Below are positions 1-14,847 of a DNA stretch of 64,000 nucleotides, piece by piece; within the stretch, counting starts at the first letter, position 1; each line of letters begins with the position of its first letter. The stretch comes from Atrichornis clamosus (taxonomy: Eukaryota; Chordata; Aves; Passeriformes; Menuridae). Below the pieces are notes generated by a model. That model did no database searches. It was not told the origin of the DNA and saw nothing but the letters and a program-made list of their open reading frames with translations. Made by a program: the position numbers and the translations under genes. The DNA is taken from positions 1 to 64,000 of the forward strand of contig WBMZ01011396.1 in NCBI GenBank assembly GCA_013400975.1, read 5' to 3'.

Positions 1-760
1 GGCCTTGGCACCCGCTCGGTCCCGCCGCGGGCCGGGCGAGCGCTTCGTGCCGACCTCAGCCCCCGCACCCGCGGGGATCCGGCGCGCTCTCCGCGCCGCT
101 CGCTCGGCCCCGAGCGGAGGCTGCCACCTGCTCGGCGCCGGGGGAATCCCCCTTCTTCCCAGGAAGGGGTCGTGTGGCGAGGGGAAGCCCTCGCCTGGGT
201 CACGCTGCGGTAGGAGGGGGCAATCCCCTACACCGGGGCGAGGAAGGATGCCGAGGGCTCCGGTGGTCCCTTCCCCCGCTCCCCCATCGCTCAAAATCGA
301 CCCCTACTCGCACCGCCCCCCGCCCCAGACGGGGCGTGTACCAACTCCCATCCCTCCCCCGGCCCTGCCAGCGCCTGGGGCTCCCCGGCGGGCCACGCTC
401 AGGGGCCGCGAAAGGGCCGGCGGTGCCGGGAGGGCGGGGACGCCGGGGCTGCCGGAGGTGGCGGGGCCCCCCCGCCGCCAGCGCCCTCGGTCCCCGCTGA
501 CCCCTGCAGCCGCCGCGGTGGGGGATGTGGCACATCGCGGTGCTGCTGGGGTGTAGCTCGTTCCTGATGCCGCTGTTTGTCGCTGAGTTTTGAAGAGATT
601 TATTGGCTGGCTCTTGCTAAACCACGCTTGAGTAATCCGAGCTGCTGCGCGCCGTGGTGAAGCCCGGAGGGGGGGAACGTCACTCCCTCTGGCAGCGGAG
701 CAACATTAGTCTTCCAGCCCTCAACCACCACTACAGCGTCGGAAACCGCCGGGTCACAGC
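1..760 (+). promoter_or_regulatory. KCNH7: CpG island, promoter and probable 5' leader of KCNH7
   Basis: The first ~560 bases are extremely GC- and CpG-rich and fall off gradually to ~760, unlike the AT-rich remainder. The island sits directly upstream of the KCNH7 start exon, the usual layout of a vertebrate CpG-island promoter. I see no convincing TATA box. Visible elements are a GC box (GGGCGG, 432-437), an inverted CCAAT (ATTGG, 602-606) and a CRE-like half site (AACGTCAC, 676-683). The island is probably cut by the left window edge. The transcription start cannot be fixed from sequence. Long open frames across the island come from low stop-codon density in GC-rich DNA and are not genes. 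Confidence 0.8.
525..593 (+). other. Upstream ORF of 22 codons in the KCNH7 leader or promoter
   Basis: An ATG with G at -3 opens a 22-codon frame ending in TGA. The peptide begins MWHIAVLLGC and is hydrophobic, like a short signal-type segment. It lies at the 3' edge of the CpG island and is not in frame with KCNH7. It matters only if transcription starts upstream of 525, which the sequence alone cannot show. Confidence 0.25.
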
Positions 761-867
761 CATTTGCTTTGGAAAATTGGCGATGTTTGGTGCTAGAGAT
801 CGATTACCCTTGTAATCTTCCCCCACCCGCCACCTCTTCCTGCTTACCCCACCCCTACCCGCCCCAG

Positions 868-3229
<2,362 letters not shown>

Positions 3230-3460
3230 ATAAAAAATTCATCATTGCTAATGCTAGAGTGCAGAATTGTGCTATCATCTACTGCAATGATGGGTTCTGT
3301 GAGATGACCGGGTTCTCCAGGCCAGATGTCATGCAGAAACCTTGCACCTGTGATTTTCTTCATGGACCAGAGACCAAAAGACATCATATTGCCCAAATTG
3401 CTCAAGCACTGCTGGGGTCAGAAGAGAGGAAAGTAGAAGTCACCTATTATCACAAAGATG
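3230..3460 (+). CDS. KCNH7: KCNH7 (ERG3/Kv11.3) coding exon 2, PAS (eag) domain
   Basis: Codes for residues 26 (two bases) to 102 plus one base of codon 103. Read across the splice it gives [14 protein letters not shown], then [19 protein letters not shown] (43-61), CTCDFLHGP (64-72) and [20 protein letters not shown] (80-99). This is the core of the PAS/eag domain that binds the C-terminal cyclic-nucleotide-binding homology domain and controls slow gating. [12 protein letters not shown] and VTYYHKDG fit KCNH7 rather than KCNH2 (LCGYSRAEVMQR, IAFYRKDG). The length of 231 bp with phase 1 at both ends equals KCNH2 exon 2 as I know it. The acceptor is TTATTGCAG and the donor G|GTAAAG. His78 replaces an Asp I recall in human KCNH7. 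No frameshift or stop is present. Confidence 0.94.
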
Positions 3461-4842
3461 GTAAAGTCCGGTTTTATTTTCAAAACTTTTTGTGTGTTTG
3501 GTTAGCAGTTGATTGGTAAAAGAAGTGGGTATGTTGTGCTGGCCAGACCCTTTGCTAGAGGTGTTGTAATTTCTCTGAAGTCCAGTGAAATACACTTGCA
3601 TGTATCAGTGAGGGCATCTGCCCCGAGAGGAGTGGGTGTATGGAGTGTATCACTGTACGCCGACTCTAACAGCTGAATGAAGCCCGCACGGTGTTTGCAA
3701 TTGTTGAACAGAAGTTCTCCTCTCAGTTGGTTTAAAGCAGATGTAAATCTATTAAAGTAATCAGCATAGAGGAACTGTACGTTGATTTAAATTCAGTATT
3801 TTACCACAAAGTTAAAAGTAGAAAAAAATGTCCTGTCATAAAGAAAGCACTAGCTTATAAAGAAAGGGACAAGTCTTTTTCAGGGCTGAGATATTGTGAA
3901 GTACCTGCAATTGACTACTAAAATTGTCCTAGAATTTTCAGAGTAAAAATTTGGGGATGGCTGCACTATGAACAGTTTCCCTGTTATTCGGTAAAGACTC
4001 AATCCATGCAAAATGGCTAAATCTGCTGATGCTTTTTTTCCTGTCAGGAGCACAAAATGAACAAATGCATTTGCAGATTTTAAAATGCATACACATGAAA
4101 ACTAATTATGATACATAATAGTTATATGTAGAGTTTTGTTGTTGGTTTGGTTTTTTTTTTTAATTACCCAGAGTTATTTACAGAAACATCCATCCTTCAA
4201 ATGAATTCAAGTAATGGATAACTGTGGTGTACCTTATTTTGTCTTTTGCTGTGTACACTCTTGGGAGAAGGAAAAGGAAATTCATATTCAAATGCTGAGC
4301 TTAAATTAGTTCTGGAGAAGTGCCAGTGTGTTGTTTACATCAATTTTAGAATCACATGCAATGTGCTCTTTCATTTTAAAGTCACAGAGTTAAACCCTGT
4401 TCTCAATAAGTCTGTTGTTATCTTGGAGAGACTTAAGTAATATTATTTTTAGCTTAGGCTGGTATAATTCAGATAGGACTTGGGCCAACCATGCTACCCA
4501 CGCTACCAATATTTAAGCATACTGTTCTTAGATTCTCAGTAAAGTCCTTTATTCTTAGATCTGGTTTGGTGGTGTGGAGCAGATTTTGGTCAAGATTTGT
4601 TGTAGCTGTGCTTTGGACGTTGATTTCTGACACTGTGTCTTTTACACATCTAGCCTGTGTTTGTGTTAAGTTGGCATGTGTTAAAAATAATATTGCAAAA
4701 GGAGAATGTCATTGCTAACTTTCACAGCCACCAGCCTGGAGCACTGTTTTGAGATCTGGTAGTTAAGTTCTAGAATCTCCCAAACATTAGGAGGGAGGGA
4801 AAGGCGCTGAACTAAAGTACTTCTTATCTGTCAGTTACCAGT

Positions 4843-4896
4843 AATATATATATATACATATATATGTATATAAATCTTTTTTATATGTATATATAT
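4843..4896. repeat. AT-rich microsatellite, (TA)n with TATG interruptions
   Basis: Alternating TA/CA/TG dinucleotides, including an uninterrupted TATATATATATA stretch, followed by T-rich and then TATATGTATATATAT sequence. It is self-complementary and likely length-variable. No function is inferred. Confidence 0.85.
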
Positions 4897-7800
4897 CCTT
4901 TTCTAAAATTCTAAATTCTGACATCATGCAACACACCATAATCTGCGACAACCCAAAGTAATACTGTCCACAAAAATTGCCATCTCTTTTGTAAATAGTT
5001 TTGAATGCTGAGTTACAGATTATTCAGTGTAACCAATATTATTCATAAGAGTTTTCAGTAACTTCACTTCTGTGAATAGGTTCTTTAATTGCCTCAGTAT
5101 TTTACTTGTCTAAATGTGAACAGGACTTACCATGTGCACTGTATGATCTGCTAAATTTAAACAAACACGGGTGAATCAGGCAAAAATTGTCAAAATGTAA
5201 GATAGGTCTGACATTCAAACCATGGGTATCTGTCAGCTTGATCATTTGTATATACAGAATTTTTTGTTTAATTCCACATAATGTTCAATTTCTTTTCAAA
5301 ATGTGATAGAAAATCTGAAGTCTATGTGATGTTATAAAATTGAAACTACCTGTATGATGAATATAATGAATGTTAGTAAACATATTCTATAGTTATTCTA
5401 AATAACTAAAAAATATATACTTTGCTTTTCATCTTCACTTTTTCAAGTGTGCAAATTTGATTTTCAATATATAGCATATATACATATACATAACATATTC
5501 TGTATATTATGCCAATATGCAGAATAGCGATACCTAACAAGGACTTCCTCCAGGTTCTGGAACAAAGCAAATTTCAAGAATGTTCTAAAAATTTGAGAGA
5601 TTAGTGGCTTATTTTGCATGTGTGCCGTGAGTTAGTATGAGACTCAAGGTCAATTTCAGCAATTTCCCATTTTCAGAGGTGAACTCTAGCACAGTTAGAA
5701 ATGTAACTTTCTCCATTGAGTAACCCAAGTTACTCCAATGAACTATCCACTGCTTGAAAGTTTGACTTGTCACTTTATTCCGTGGCAAGCCATTGTATAA
5801 TGTTTAACATAATACTAAGCATAAGGAAGAGGAAACCTCAAGAAGTTGTGAATTGCTAGAAGTTCCACTGAAAGGAGATTCTGAAGACCATATTACACAC
5901 TCCTGACTAAATTCCCAGTGAACTGCAAATAAAACCTTATTCCACATCACACTATCATTTACTCAACATAAGCCACTGATTTATATTAAAAGTTATTTTA
6001 ATATTTTGAACTAAAGCAAAGGTCAGTGGGATCAGTTATAAAGCTAATCTGTCACCAAAATTCCAGCAATGCAGATATCAGAAAGGGAATCTCTCTATAA
6101 ATAATGATTTTTCTTTTTGATTCTAAATACCACCTCGTATAATTTTAAAATGTCAAAGTTTTAAAGTCCAACTTAAAAGAAAATTCTTGCTGTAGAAAAA
6201 TGGTATTGCAGATGTACTGGGAATTAGGATTCTGATGATCTCTACTGGTCTATAGTCCACTTTTCTAGATGAAAGTGCAAGATCTTGAGTTTTAAACATC
6301 TTGATGATGCAAGACTGAATGCTGCTCTCTGTTCACTGCTTTAATCTTTTGGCCAGATTACATACTCAAAGAAGATGGGACAGAAGGGTGGCAAAAATTT
6401 TGTAGCAACTTGATATTCAGAAAATGGCAATTGCTTGAATCTGCACTGCCTTAAACATGACAGACAGAAGATAAAGTGGTCAAAGGAGAACAAAAAATTC
6501 CACGTATCGTGGTTTTATAAATGAGTAGCCTGTAAAAAGCCGGTTTCCCTTTTCACTGTGCGGTGTGGGGAAGGTGCAGAGAAGTGTACAATGCTTCTGA
6601 TACCTTTGTGTAATTGTTTAGACAGCATAGAGTGGGGATGCCAGCAAGACTTGGGCACCCAGCAGGCCCTGTACCAACCACACCAGGGCCATCTTCACAG
6701 AACTTTTTAACATTTGCAGCTAAAAGCCTTACTAGCTCCTCCAGAAGTATTTCTATCAGAATAATACTGCTAATATAGCTTACATTTAGGTTTAATTTCT
6801 CCTCATTCTTTTTTCCTTTTAGAAGGGTATTTACACAATCCAAGCACACTTCTAGTCCTCTGTCCTGTTCTTGTAGTGCCACAGTAGGCAATTACATAGT
6901 TACCAAAAGAATTAATTACTGAGAAAAATGGTTAATGGGAACAGATGGTGCCAAAACTAAAGGTCCACATTTATAGGTTCTCATTGTACAAGAAGCTCCA
7001 CAAACATCACTGGATGTACTCATGGGATTAAAGACAAAGTAAATTTCATTTTTAATGTAAATATCCCTTTTTAAAAAGAGCAATATGTAAATATATACAA
7101 TTCACAAGAACAATTATTTTGAAAGAGAATTTTTTTCCCAGGAATTGCCCATTAGGCATTAGCATCTGCTTAATTAAAAGATTATACTCTGCTATCAAAG
7201 CAGCAAATCATATATACCTCACTATCTCACAACTTTTTTCACTAATCTTATATCTATATGATCTGAATTTTACTTGAAGGCAAGATATTGTTTATACAGG
7301 ATACCAGTTCTTGTTTTAATAAAGTTATTTGTGGTGAAAATGTTTGACAGCTCTTCCTTTGAGGACTCCATTTTGCAGTTTAAGTCATTATTGCATAAAT
7401 CATTCTTGACAGATGTAAAATATTGCTTGAGGTGGTAAAGCTGTAAAACTTTTCACATAAAAAATATAATTATTGTGGGATTAGGAATAGAAATATAATA
7501 ATCAGAAAGAATTGTACCACACAGAATACATTTTTACTTCTTACTATATGCTTTGTGGGCAATAATGGGCTATGTCTAAGCTTGCAGATGGTACCTGTTA
7601 AAGGGAGGTAGGATCATTTAAGATTACCCTGTATGTGTCATATATTCTAGGGATGAGAAGAACTACAGTAGAATTAGGTTTGAGCAAAGATAAGATTAAG
7701 CAATTACTTCCAGAGTGTGTACAAACATCACAAACTACTTGTCACTTATCAAGTTTCAAAAAAATAATTTGCTACAGCTGACTGCAAATTAAACATACTT

Positions 7801-10675
7801 GCATTTTCAAAAGACATTTCCAAACTAATATTTTAAGACCTTTTCAGCTCTTTTTTGAGAAAAAGAAAATTAAAAAAATGTGCGAACCTACTGACAAGTT
7901 AAAGTGAAAATGGTATTAAGTGTTCCTAAATAGAAAGATCAGGACTTCATTTAGAGGCTCATCTTCAACCTACCAATCAATAAAAAATACAATTGAGAAG
8001 AAAGTCTCTTGTGTGTCAAGTCCGCTTAGATTAGCTCTGGCATGAGGGTCAGCTAGTGCAGTCTTGACCATAGTTTCAGTGCCTTATCTGGAGCTGTTGA
8101 GAAAGGTCTACAAATCAAATCCCTGTCTGATACCCTACTGGTGTAGGAGTCCTTGAAATAAGAAATACTATCTGACTGTATTTTCATAAAGAAGGTGTTA
8201 CCCACCGACAAAAACCTGTCAAAAAACCCCTTCCTTAATGCAGGGTTTTTTTCCAGGCATCCTTAAAGCACTCCTTGGATCAAATCCAGAATGTAACTGA
8301 AGGTGTTGAACTATTAGAAAGGAATGAGGGCATCCATTCGTATGTCTGTAGTGCAGTGTTTCTGCCTTAGGCTTTAAGAATTGTCCTATAAGAAAAAGCC
8401 ATCTCTTGCCCCATTCAGAATTGCTGATGTTGCAGCAAGGAGCACCATCAGCAGGGAGACCATGCCTCAGTGATCCGAATTTCTCATTTACCCATCCCCA
8501 TTCCCAAATGGCTCCTGTGTCTGCCGAGAGCTGTGGGTCGCTTCTTATTCACATTTCAGGTGGGATACCTAATGATTGTGATAAAGCTCTTCTCAGATAT
8601 CCTAAGAAGGCTTATTTATGGGTCCATTTCATTCTTATTTTTCGACTTCTTGACTTTCCAATATATTCATTTTTTTTTCTCAAGTAAAGATGAATTTGTG
8701 TGCAATAAGGAGGGGACTTTCATAATGAGAGAGAGTATGTGAATAAAAGGAAAACAATTAAATTGACTTTTAAATTATTATCTTTGTCAGTGTTTAGGGT
8801 CAGAAAGGTATGAGCAGATATATATAATTTTAATAAATAATGAACAATACAATTGCTTTTATTATATGTACTGCATCTTTAACAGAAAAAAAAAATCTTA
8901 ATTTGGAAAAATCCTTTCTGACAGTTTTGAGTTCCTCCATGGCACAAATGAAAAACCTGCAGGCTAGTGGATCAGGAGTATTTCATTTCAGTACAGTGTT
9001 AAGACAGAACTCTTCTTGCACTGGACTTCCATAGTACAGTTTCATATCAGGATTCAGAAAGTCACAGGGTCAGCTTACACCAATCAAGGGGCCCAAATTT
9101 CCCTCATTTGAGCTACAAAGAAACAATGACTGACTTTCAAAAAGTGTGTCATAGTGGTAAGAAAGGTGGCATATTCTAGAGTGAAATGGTAATATAAGGT
9201 TACGATATGATGCACATACTCAAAAGAGTTTCATCTTTTAATTAGGCATTGCCTGACAAAAATTTTTATGCTTTGAATATGCTCCTTTTAGTTGTAGTGA
9301 ATGCTATTTTGGTTTTGGGTTATGAGACAAAAAGAACAGATGCTGTCAGTCTATTTTTGGTGTGGTTTCACATGATTTATTGTGTCCTGTTTCCATCTTC
9401 ATCGTGCATCCTTTCTAATGTCACGTTATGATAAGAGAGTTATTGCATACTCCTAATTCACGTTACTGATTGGTCCTTTCCCTTGTCCACCAAATTGGCC
9501 CGTATATCAAAAAGAGGTGCAGGGGACAAATCAGACATCATACCTTGCAATAGACACGGGAGAAGTGTGACTGCTTTTCTAATAGCAGCCTTTGCATATT
9601 TGATATGAAACAAATGTCAAAACATGGCACTTCGAATAATGCCAGTGTAGACATCAGTGGTGTTCCCTCTGGTTCCAAGCAGTGGAAAGAGAACAGTGGT
9701 GTGGATTAATTTCTATGTCAGTGGTTTCAAGTCCAGTTTTAAGTGTTCCCTACATATTTGACTTAGTGTATGACTCAGTCTATGTGCTAGGCAGTCCAGG
9801 CTCCTCCCAGCTAAGTATGGAAAAAGCTTAATCAGGCAGTATTGCATTCAGAGTAGCAAGACTAAGCTGACTATGGAAATTGCTAATTGACTCTGGAAAC
9901 CGCATATCTCAAAAGCAATCAGAACTGTAGCTGTGAACCTCGATCCAGGCAGAGCGGATAAATGACAACGGCAGTGGGGTATTGTGGCTCTGTAGTTACT
10001 GGCTCGTTTCACATTGTCAGCATCTCTGAAAGTTCACATCTCTGAGGTGGGAAGTATTGGTCTTATGATTTTGTAAAACTTGAACATTTAGTCTAGTACA
10101 CTGTTATTGTTTTACAGGAAATAATATACCTATTTGAATCATTTCTTAAAAGTTAAACTGAAATTTCATATTGAAAGCAGAATTATAGCCATAACAAGTG
10201 ACAAAAGGCTTTTTGACCTCCAGAATTTCCATAGATACCCATTTTTAAGCTCCCTCACCAACTTTCTGGTACAATATAGCCTTTTCATTTCTATTTTTCT
10301 TAATTCTTTAGTTCTGTAATCACAGTGAAATCTCATCAGGAAAGATCACCACAAAGGAAACCAAAATTCAACCAGAAAAAAAGTCAAAGTAAACACTGTA
10401 AATAGAAGGTCTTGCCTTTTTCTGTTTCATTAATGTTGTCAATTATAACAATGAAGTGTTATCCACACAAAGAATATATTCCAGGTTCTTTGTTAACAAA
10501 GATCCGTCATATCATCAAAACATAAAGCTGGTATTTAACTGTCAACATTATTAACTATTTCATTACTGGAAGCAGATGGAAATGACCATAAGAAAGTTTG
10601 GACCAGAAATCACAGTTGCATTCCATGCTTGCCTGCCTGCTCAAATTTCTTGCTTTCCTATTCTTGTTCCTCCAT

Positions 10676-10708
10676 AATAAAAATAAATAAATAAAATAAA
10701 TAAAAATA
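10676..10708. repeat. AAAT tetranucleotide microsatellite
   Basis: Imperfect tandem AAAT/AAAAT units. It could be the remnant of a retroelement poly-A tail, but nothing recognisable precedes it. Confidence 0.75.
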
Positions 10709-11715
10709 TTTTCTTTAACATTTTGCCATTACCTCATTTAAATCTCTTTTTCCCACATTAGACTGCAGTGGAAACCAGAAAGTGTTGCCTAGATGGCCAG
10801 TTCAGTTCAGAGAAACACAAGAGTTTACTTCAAATACTGGGAAATTGGAATTTATTACAACACTCAAATATAATCCTTGACGGTACCAGCTTATGAAATC
10901 TTGACCTCTTTTGAGTAAATGCACAGGACTATATGGTAACTGTTTCTGCAGCCCAAAACACTCCTAAAGGCCTGAGAATAAGATATCAATACCTACAGAC
11001 ACAGGACTTGACTTGCACAATAGCAGCTTTCTTAGCATTAAATTGCAAAGTTTGATTTTTATAAACACTAAGAATCCTGATCTTTACGTACTAGAGCACC
11101 ACTGGTAGAGACACAGTATGTCATTGCTAACTAGTATTAGTTGAATCATTGCTGCTGCATAAAATGACCACAAATTATGAAAGAAACATGCAAAACAGAG
11201 AAAAACCTTCCTCCATTTTTATCCACGGGGTAGACAGGCAGAGATAACTTCAGAACAAGGACATATTAGGGGGTTTTGCCTTTGTCTTATACCTAGGCTG
11301 CTTGAAAAGCAGTTAATCGTCATGTAAATGTGTTTCATCACTAACAGGCATGTGCTAAAGCACTTATTCCCAGCTGTTGTCAGACTTTGGAGTCTGTGCC
11401 CTTTTGAGATTATTTCTTAGAGCATTCTTTGCTGATTTTCATTCAAATCAATGCAAGTGTATCTCTGAAAATAGCTTGCAAATTTCCTCCTTTCAAAACT
11501 CATTTATGCCAATCTGCTTTACTCCTTCCTCTCTGGAAAAATAAAAAAAAGCCAGATAATCTCATTAGTATTTTGCATGTTTATGGCATTTCTTTTTATA
11601 CTTTCAAAAGAACATGAAACTCAGTAGTCCATAAATCCTATTGTCATGGTGTTTAAGGTAAAATACTGTTGCAGTTCTGTCTACTTGCTTAAAAAATGTC
11701 TTTCAGTTCACAAAC

Positions 11716-11750
11716 GGGAAAGAAAGAAAGAAGGAAATAAAGAAGGAAGA
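11716..11750. repeat. GAAA/GGAA purine tract
   Basis: An imperfect run of GAAA, GAAG and GGAA units on the plus strand, about 35 bp. Simple repeat only. Confidence 0.7.
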
Positions 11751-14700
11751 CCTGAAGTCCATGCCATTTTAAATGATGACAATAAAAGGAAGGAAAATGT
11801 GTTCAATTTTTTCTATTATAAGTGAGCAGTGTTATTTTTGCTTGATAAAATATACCAGGAATCAATTTAACACCAAAGTCTATCCAACAGAAAAAACAAC
11901 ACTACCCAGAAGGACTATTTCTGAAATCATGGACGACATAACCATATTACATGAGAGAGTAGCAGCCTTGAAGTGCAAAACCAGGTATCTATAAATCAGT
12001 ATCTGAGCCTTCTCTGTGGATTAATGGAGCAGCTCACAAACTGGTATGAAAGCCTATATATAATGTCAACCTTGAACCAGTCCATGCTGGTTCACAGTTC
12101 AGAGTATCCTTTTCAGAGCATCCTTAGTCTTTCTGCAAGTTATGCTGTTTGTTTATGGCATTAAAAATGTGAGCACATAATGCACAGAAGCATCTTTAGT
12201 GTCTTACCCACAGAGTTTTAAAGCAAAGTTTTGTAGACAGATATGAGTTTGAGTACTGTTTCTGGATGACCGCAAAACTCTATTAAAACCTTGTTCCTCT
12301 TTATCCTGAAACTTGCAAATCACTTCTCATGTCAGAATTAGAAGCAGAACCTGAGGACCAGCTCCCAAATGCCTAAAAAGTTAATTAAAAGCTACTCACT
12401 GCTACTGCAGCTACAAGCAGAATTAGTGTCTGATTTGTGTGATGTTTGTCGATGAGGAGCTAGGTGCAGGTGACTTTGCCCTCCCATGCTCATGGTTATT
12501 TAAAGAGGGGAAAAGATAAAGAATATTTGGTTTACAGACAACTCTTCTTCCAAGCTGATAGGTATGCAAGGCTATTTTATAGAAACAACCACACAAACCA
12601 AGAACATTACAGCTAAGGGAGCTATTCACTAGACCATGCAGATCTACTTACACTCATTTCTGGTTGTCTTTTGACCTCATTTGTTAAAAAAACAGATCCT
12701 GCAGAAACAGAATTACCAGTAGCATCAGTGTCTCTGCAGAACTCGATATATGCAAAACATAATTATTAGCCAGACAAATACATTCTGTGTGGCTGCTTGC
12801 ATTACAAACATAATCTCTCTCACATTTGAATGTGCTAGAGCATTTGTCCCTGCTTCATGGGACTTGATTGAATTGTTTCCCTTTTAAATAATATTTTACT
12901 CTTGATCCTTTTTCACTTTGGGATCATCTTCCTATAAATAAAAAAAAGTTGTGAATAAAGGACTTTATTTCCACTTTCTGATGAATATTTGAAGAAGGGA
13001 TATGAACTGGGTTTTAAAATGATGGAGAAACAGTTCTACACATATAATCTCGATTGTTATCTGGAAAGGAGATTATCCAAACATTGGGTAGTTTTTGCGC
13101 CTTAGATCCTACAGGTACTAAAATATCAGCTATAATTCAGGTATCACAGCTATGAAGTGCACACTGAGGTTCAGTTACTGCAAGATAAATGACTGACCTA
13201 AAGTTCTACACGTAAAAGCAAATTTAGGACTAGATTTTCAATTATATGTATGTATTATAATATATATTACAAAAGTGCATTTCTCTTTCTCAAGAGGTTT
13301 AAGAACCACAGAGAGCTGCCAAAATTACCTCCTACCCCATTGTAGAATACAAACTGATATTCCGTAGTTCACAACAGTTACACTAATAAAGCATTATTCT
13401 TATTGAATACATTCAATCACAGGAAGTTTGAGCTCAACAGCAAATTAAAGTGGCTCCTAATGAGCTGATTGACTAATGCAGTGAGCCTTTTACCCCAAAA
13501 TACATATTACTCTGGAAAAGCTCACAGTTCCAAACCATCATTCTCTACTTCATTTTTGCACTATCCTCTTCTGTTTCCCAATACAGTACACCAGAGTTGC
13601 ATTGTAGCATTTCCCAGTGTACGTATATTAAAAAATGCCACAAAAAATCCCCAACATTATCAAGTGTAAGAGTTGGAAAATAGAGTGAGACTATAAAATG
13701 ACATTCAACAGGGGATAGTTCCGTAAAAATACCTTTAAAAGGAATTGCAGGTAATAGGGATCTTTTATGAGCATCTCAGACCACAGGCCATGTGCAAGAA
13801 AACTTGACACCCTGAGTAGTGCAGTTGTTTATATGTCTCTGTCCTGTCTGTGAAAAAGGATAATTTCCAGAGACGTGACTCCTTCTCTTAGGACACAAGT
13901 TGTAATAGTCCTGAAGTGCCAGAACGGGGTTAGGGACAGCTGGGGGTTATACTGAACGGCAGAAGTGTCCAAATTGTTTCTTTCTCTTGATATAGGGTTA
14001 AAAAAATCGCAAAGGTGGAGTGAAGGCCTCTGTCAAGTTCAGCCTCAACTTCTCCAAATTTGATATAGAAAATAGAACTGCCAAATAAATGATAAACTAA
14101 AAATGCATGGTTAAAAAAGTTCAGTGGCTGCTAAGGTCACTTTTTTCAAATGGAAAGAGATTATCATTTGCAAGTTTCACATGGAACTTTGTTGTGATAG
14201 TTGTAGCACTTATATATGTGCTACCACAAATCAGTCGTATAGAGTGTGTGCATCGTTATTTTAAAATAAATCAAAACTTCTCTTAACTGAGTATTGTTTG
14301 TGTTTAACTGGTGCTGCTTGTATTAAGCAACAAAGCTTTTTATTCTCCTTGAAACAAAAAAATTTCCACTCTTCAAACATTCAAAGAATTGAAATTTCAT
14401 CAGACTTTAGCTTGAATTCAGCTTTTTAGGTGTATGTAATGGATTCTGATCTTCATGATCCTGAGTACTTGTGAGACCTACATAAAGTTACCAATGGGAA
14501 AAAAGGACATTTCTGCAGGTTAGAGTAGTTCTGGTTAGATTCAGCTAACATATCTCTAAACTTGATTATTAACCAGGGATATTCTCATAACCTAGTTTAG
14601 ATTGTAACTTTCTCCTCTCTTGGATTTCACTCTTTGTTTGTATCTTGTTTTTTAGAGACTGGCACAATCTGTACAACAAGTAATGCTTTGTTTCACATGG

Positions 14701-14847
14701 GAATCTTTAAATAGCAATCACTCAGACATGTTTACTTTCAGAAAGCATTTTATTAGCATGGCACATACTCTAATATATAACATTTTACCCTTCCAGTATA
14801 GCAAAGAAATCTTTTTCTTAGATTGGTCTTTTATAGCCATCACATTT

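Larger units (their letters stand above)
3461..14847 (+). other. KCNH7: KCNH7 intron 2, first part: unique AT-rich sequence
   Basis: The intron opens with GTAAAG at 3461. If it were retained, the frame would read on to TAA at 3517-3519, giving a truncated PAS fragment. The stretch is AT-rich without recognisable exons, RNA genes or intact transposons. Visible low-complexity pieces are the AT run at 4843-4896, an AT-rich patch near 5465-5510, an AAAT run at 10676-10708 and a GAAA-type purine tract at 11716-11750. Open frames here are short, many lack an ATG, and none resembles a known family. Confidence 0.8.

Noticed and set aside
5..556. Long plus- and minus-strand frames (111-183 codons) in the first CpG island
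   Set aside because: Very GC-rich DNA has few stop codons. The peptides are Pro/Arg/Ala/Gly-rich with no domain, and overlapping frames are open on both strands.
3259..3519. An independent 86-codon ORF
   Set aside because: It is KCNH7 exon 2 read from an internal GTG and run on into intron 2. The true exon is 3230-3460.
6553..6891. Minus-strand 112-codon frame over a slightly GC-richer patch
   Set aside because: Starts with TTG, has no internal ATG, no domain and no splice context that stands out.
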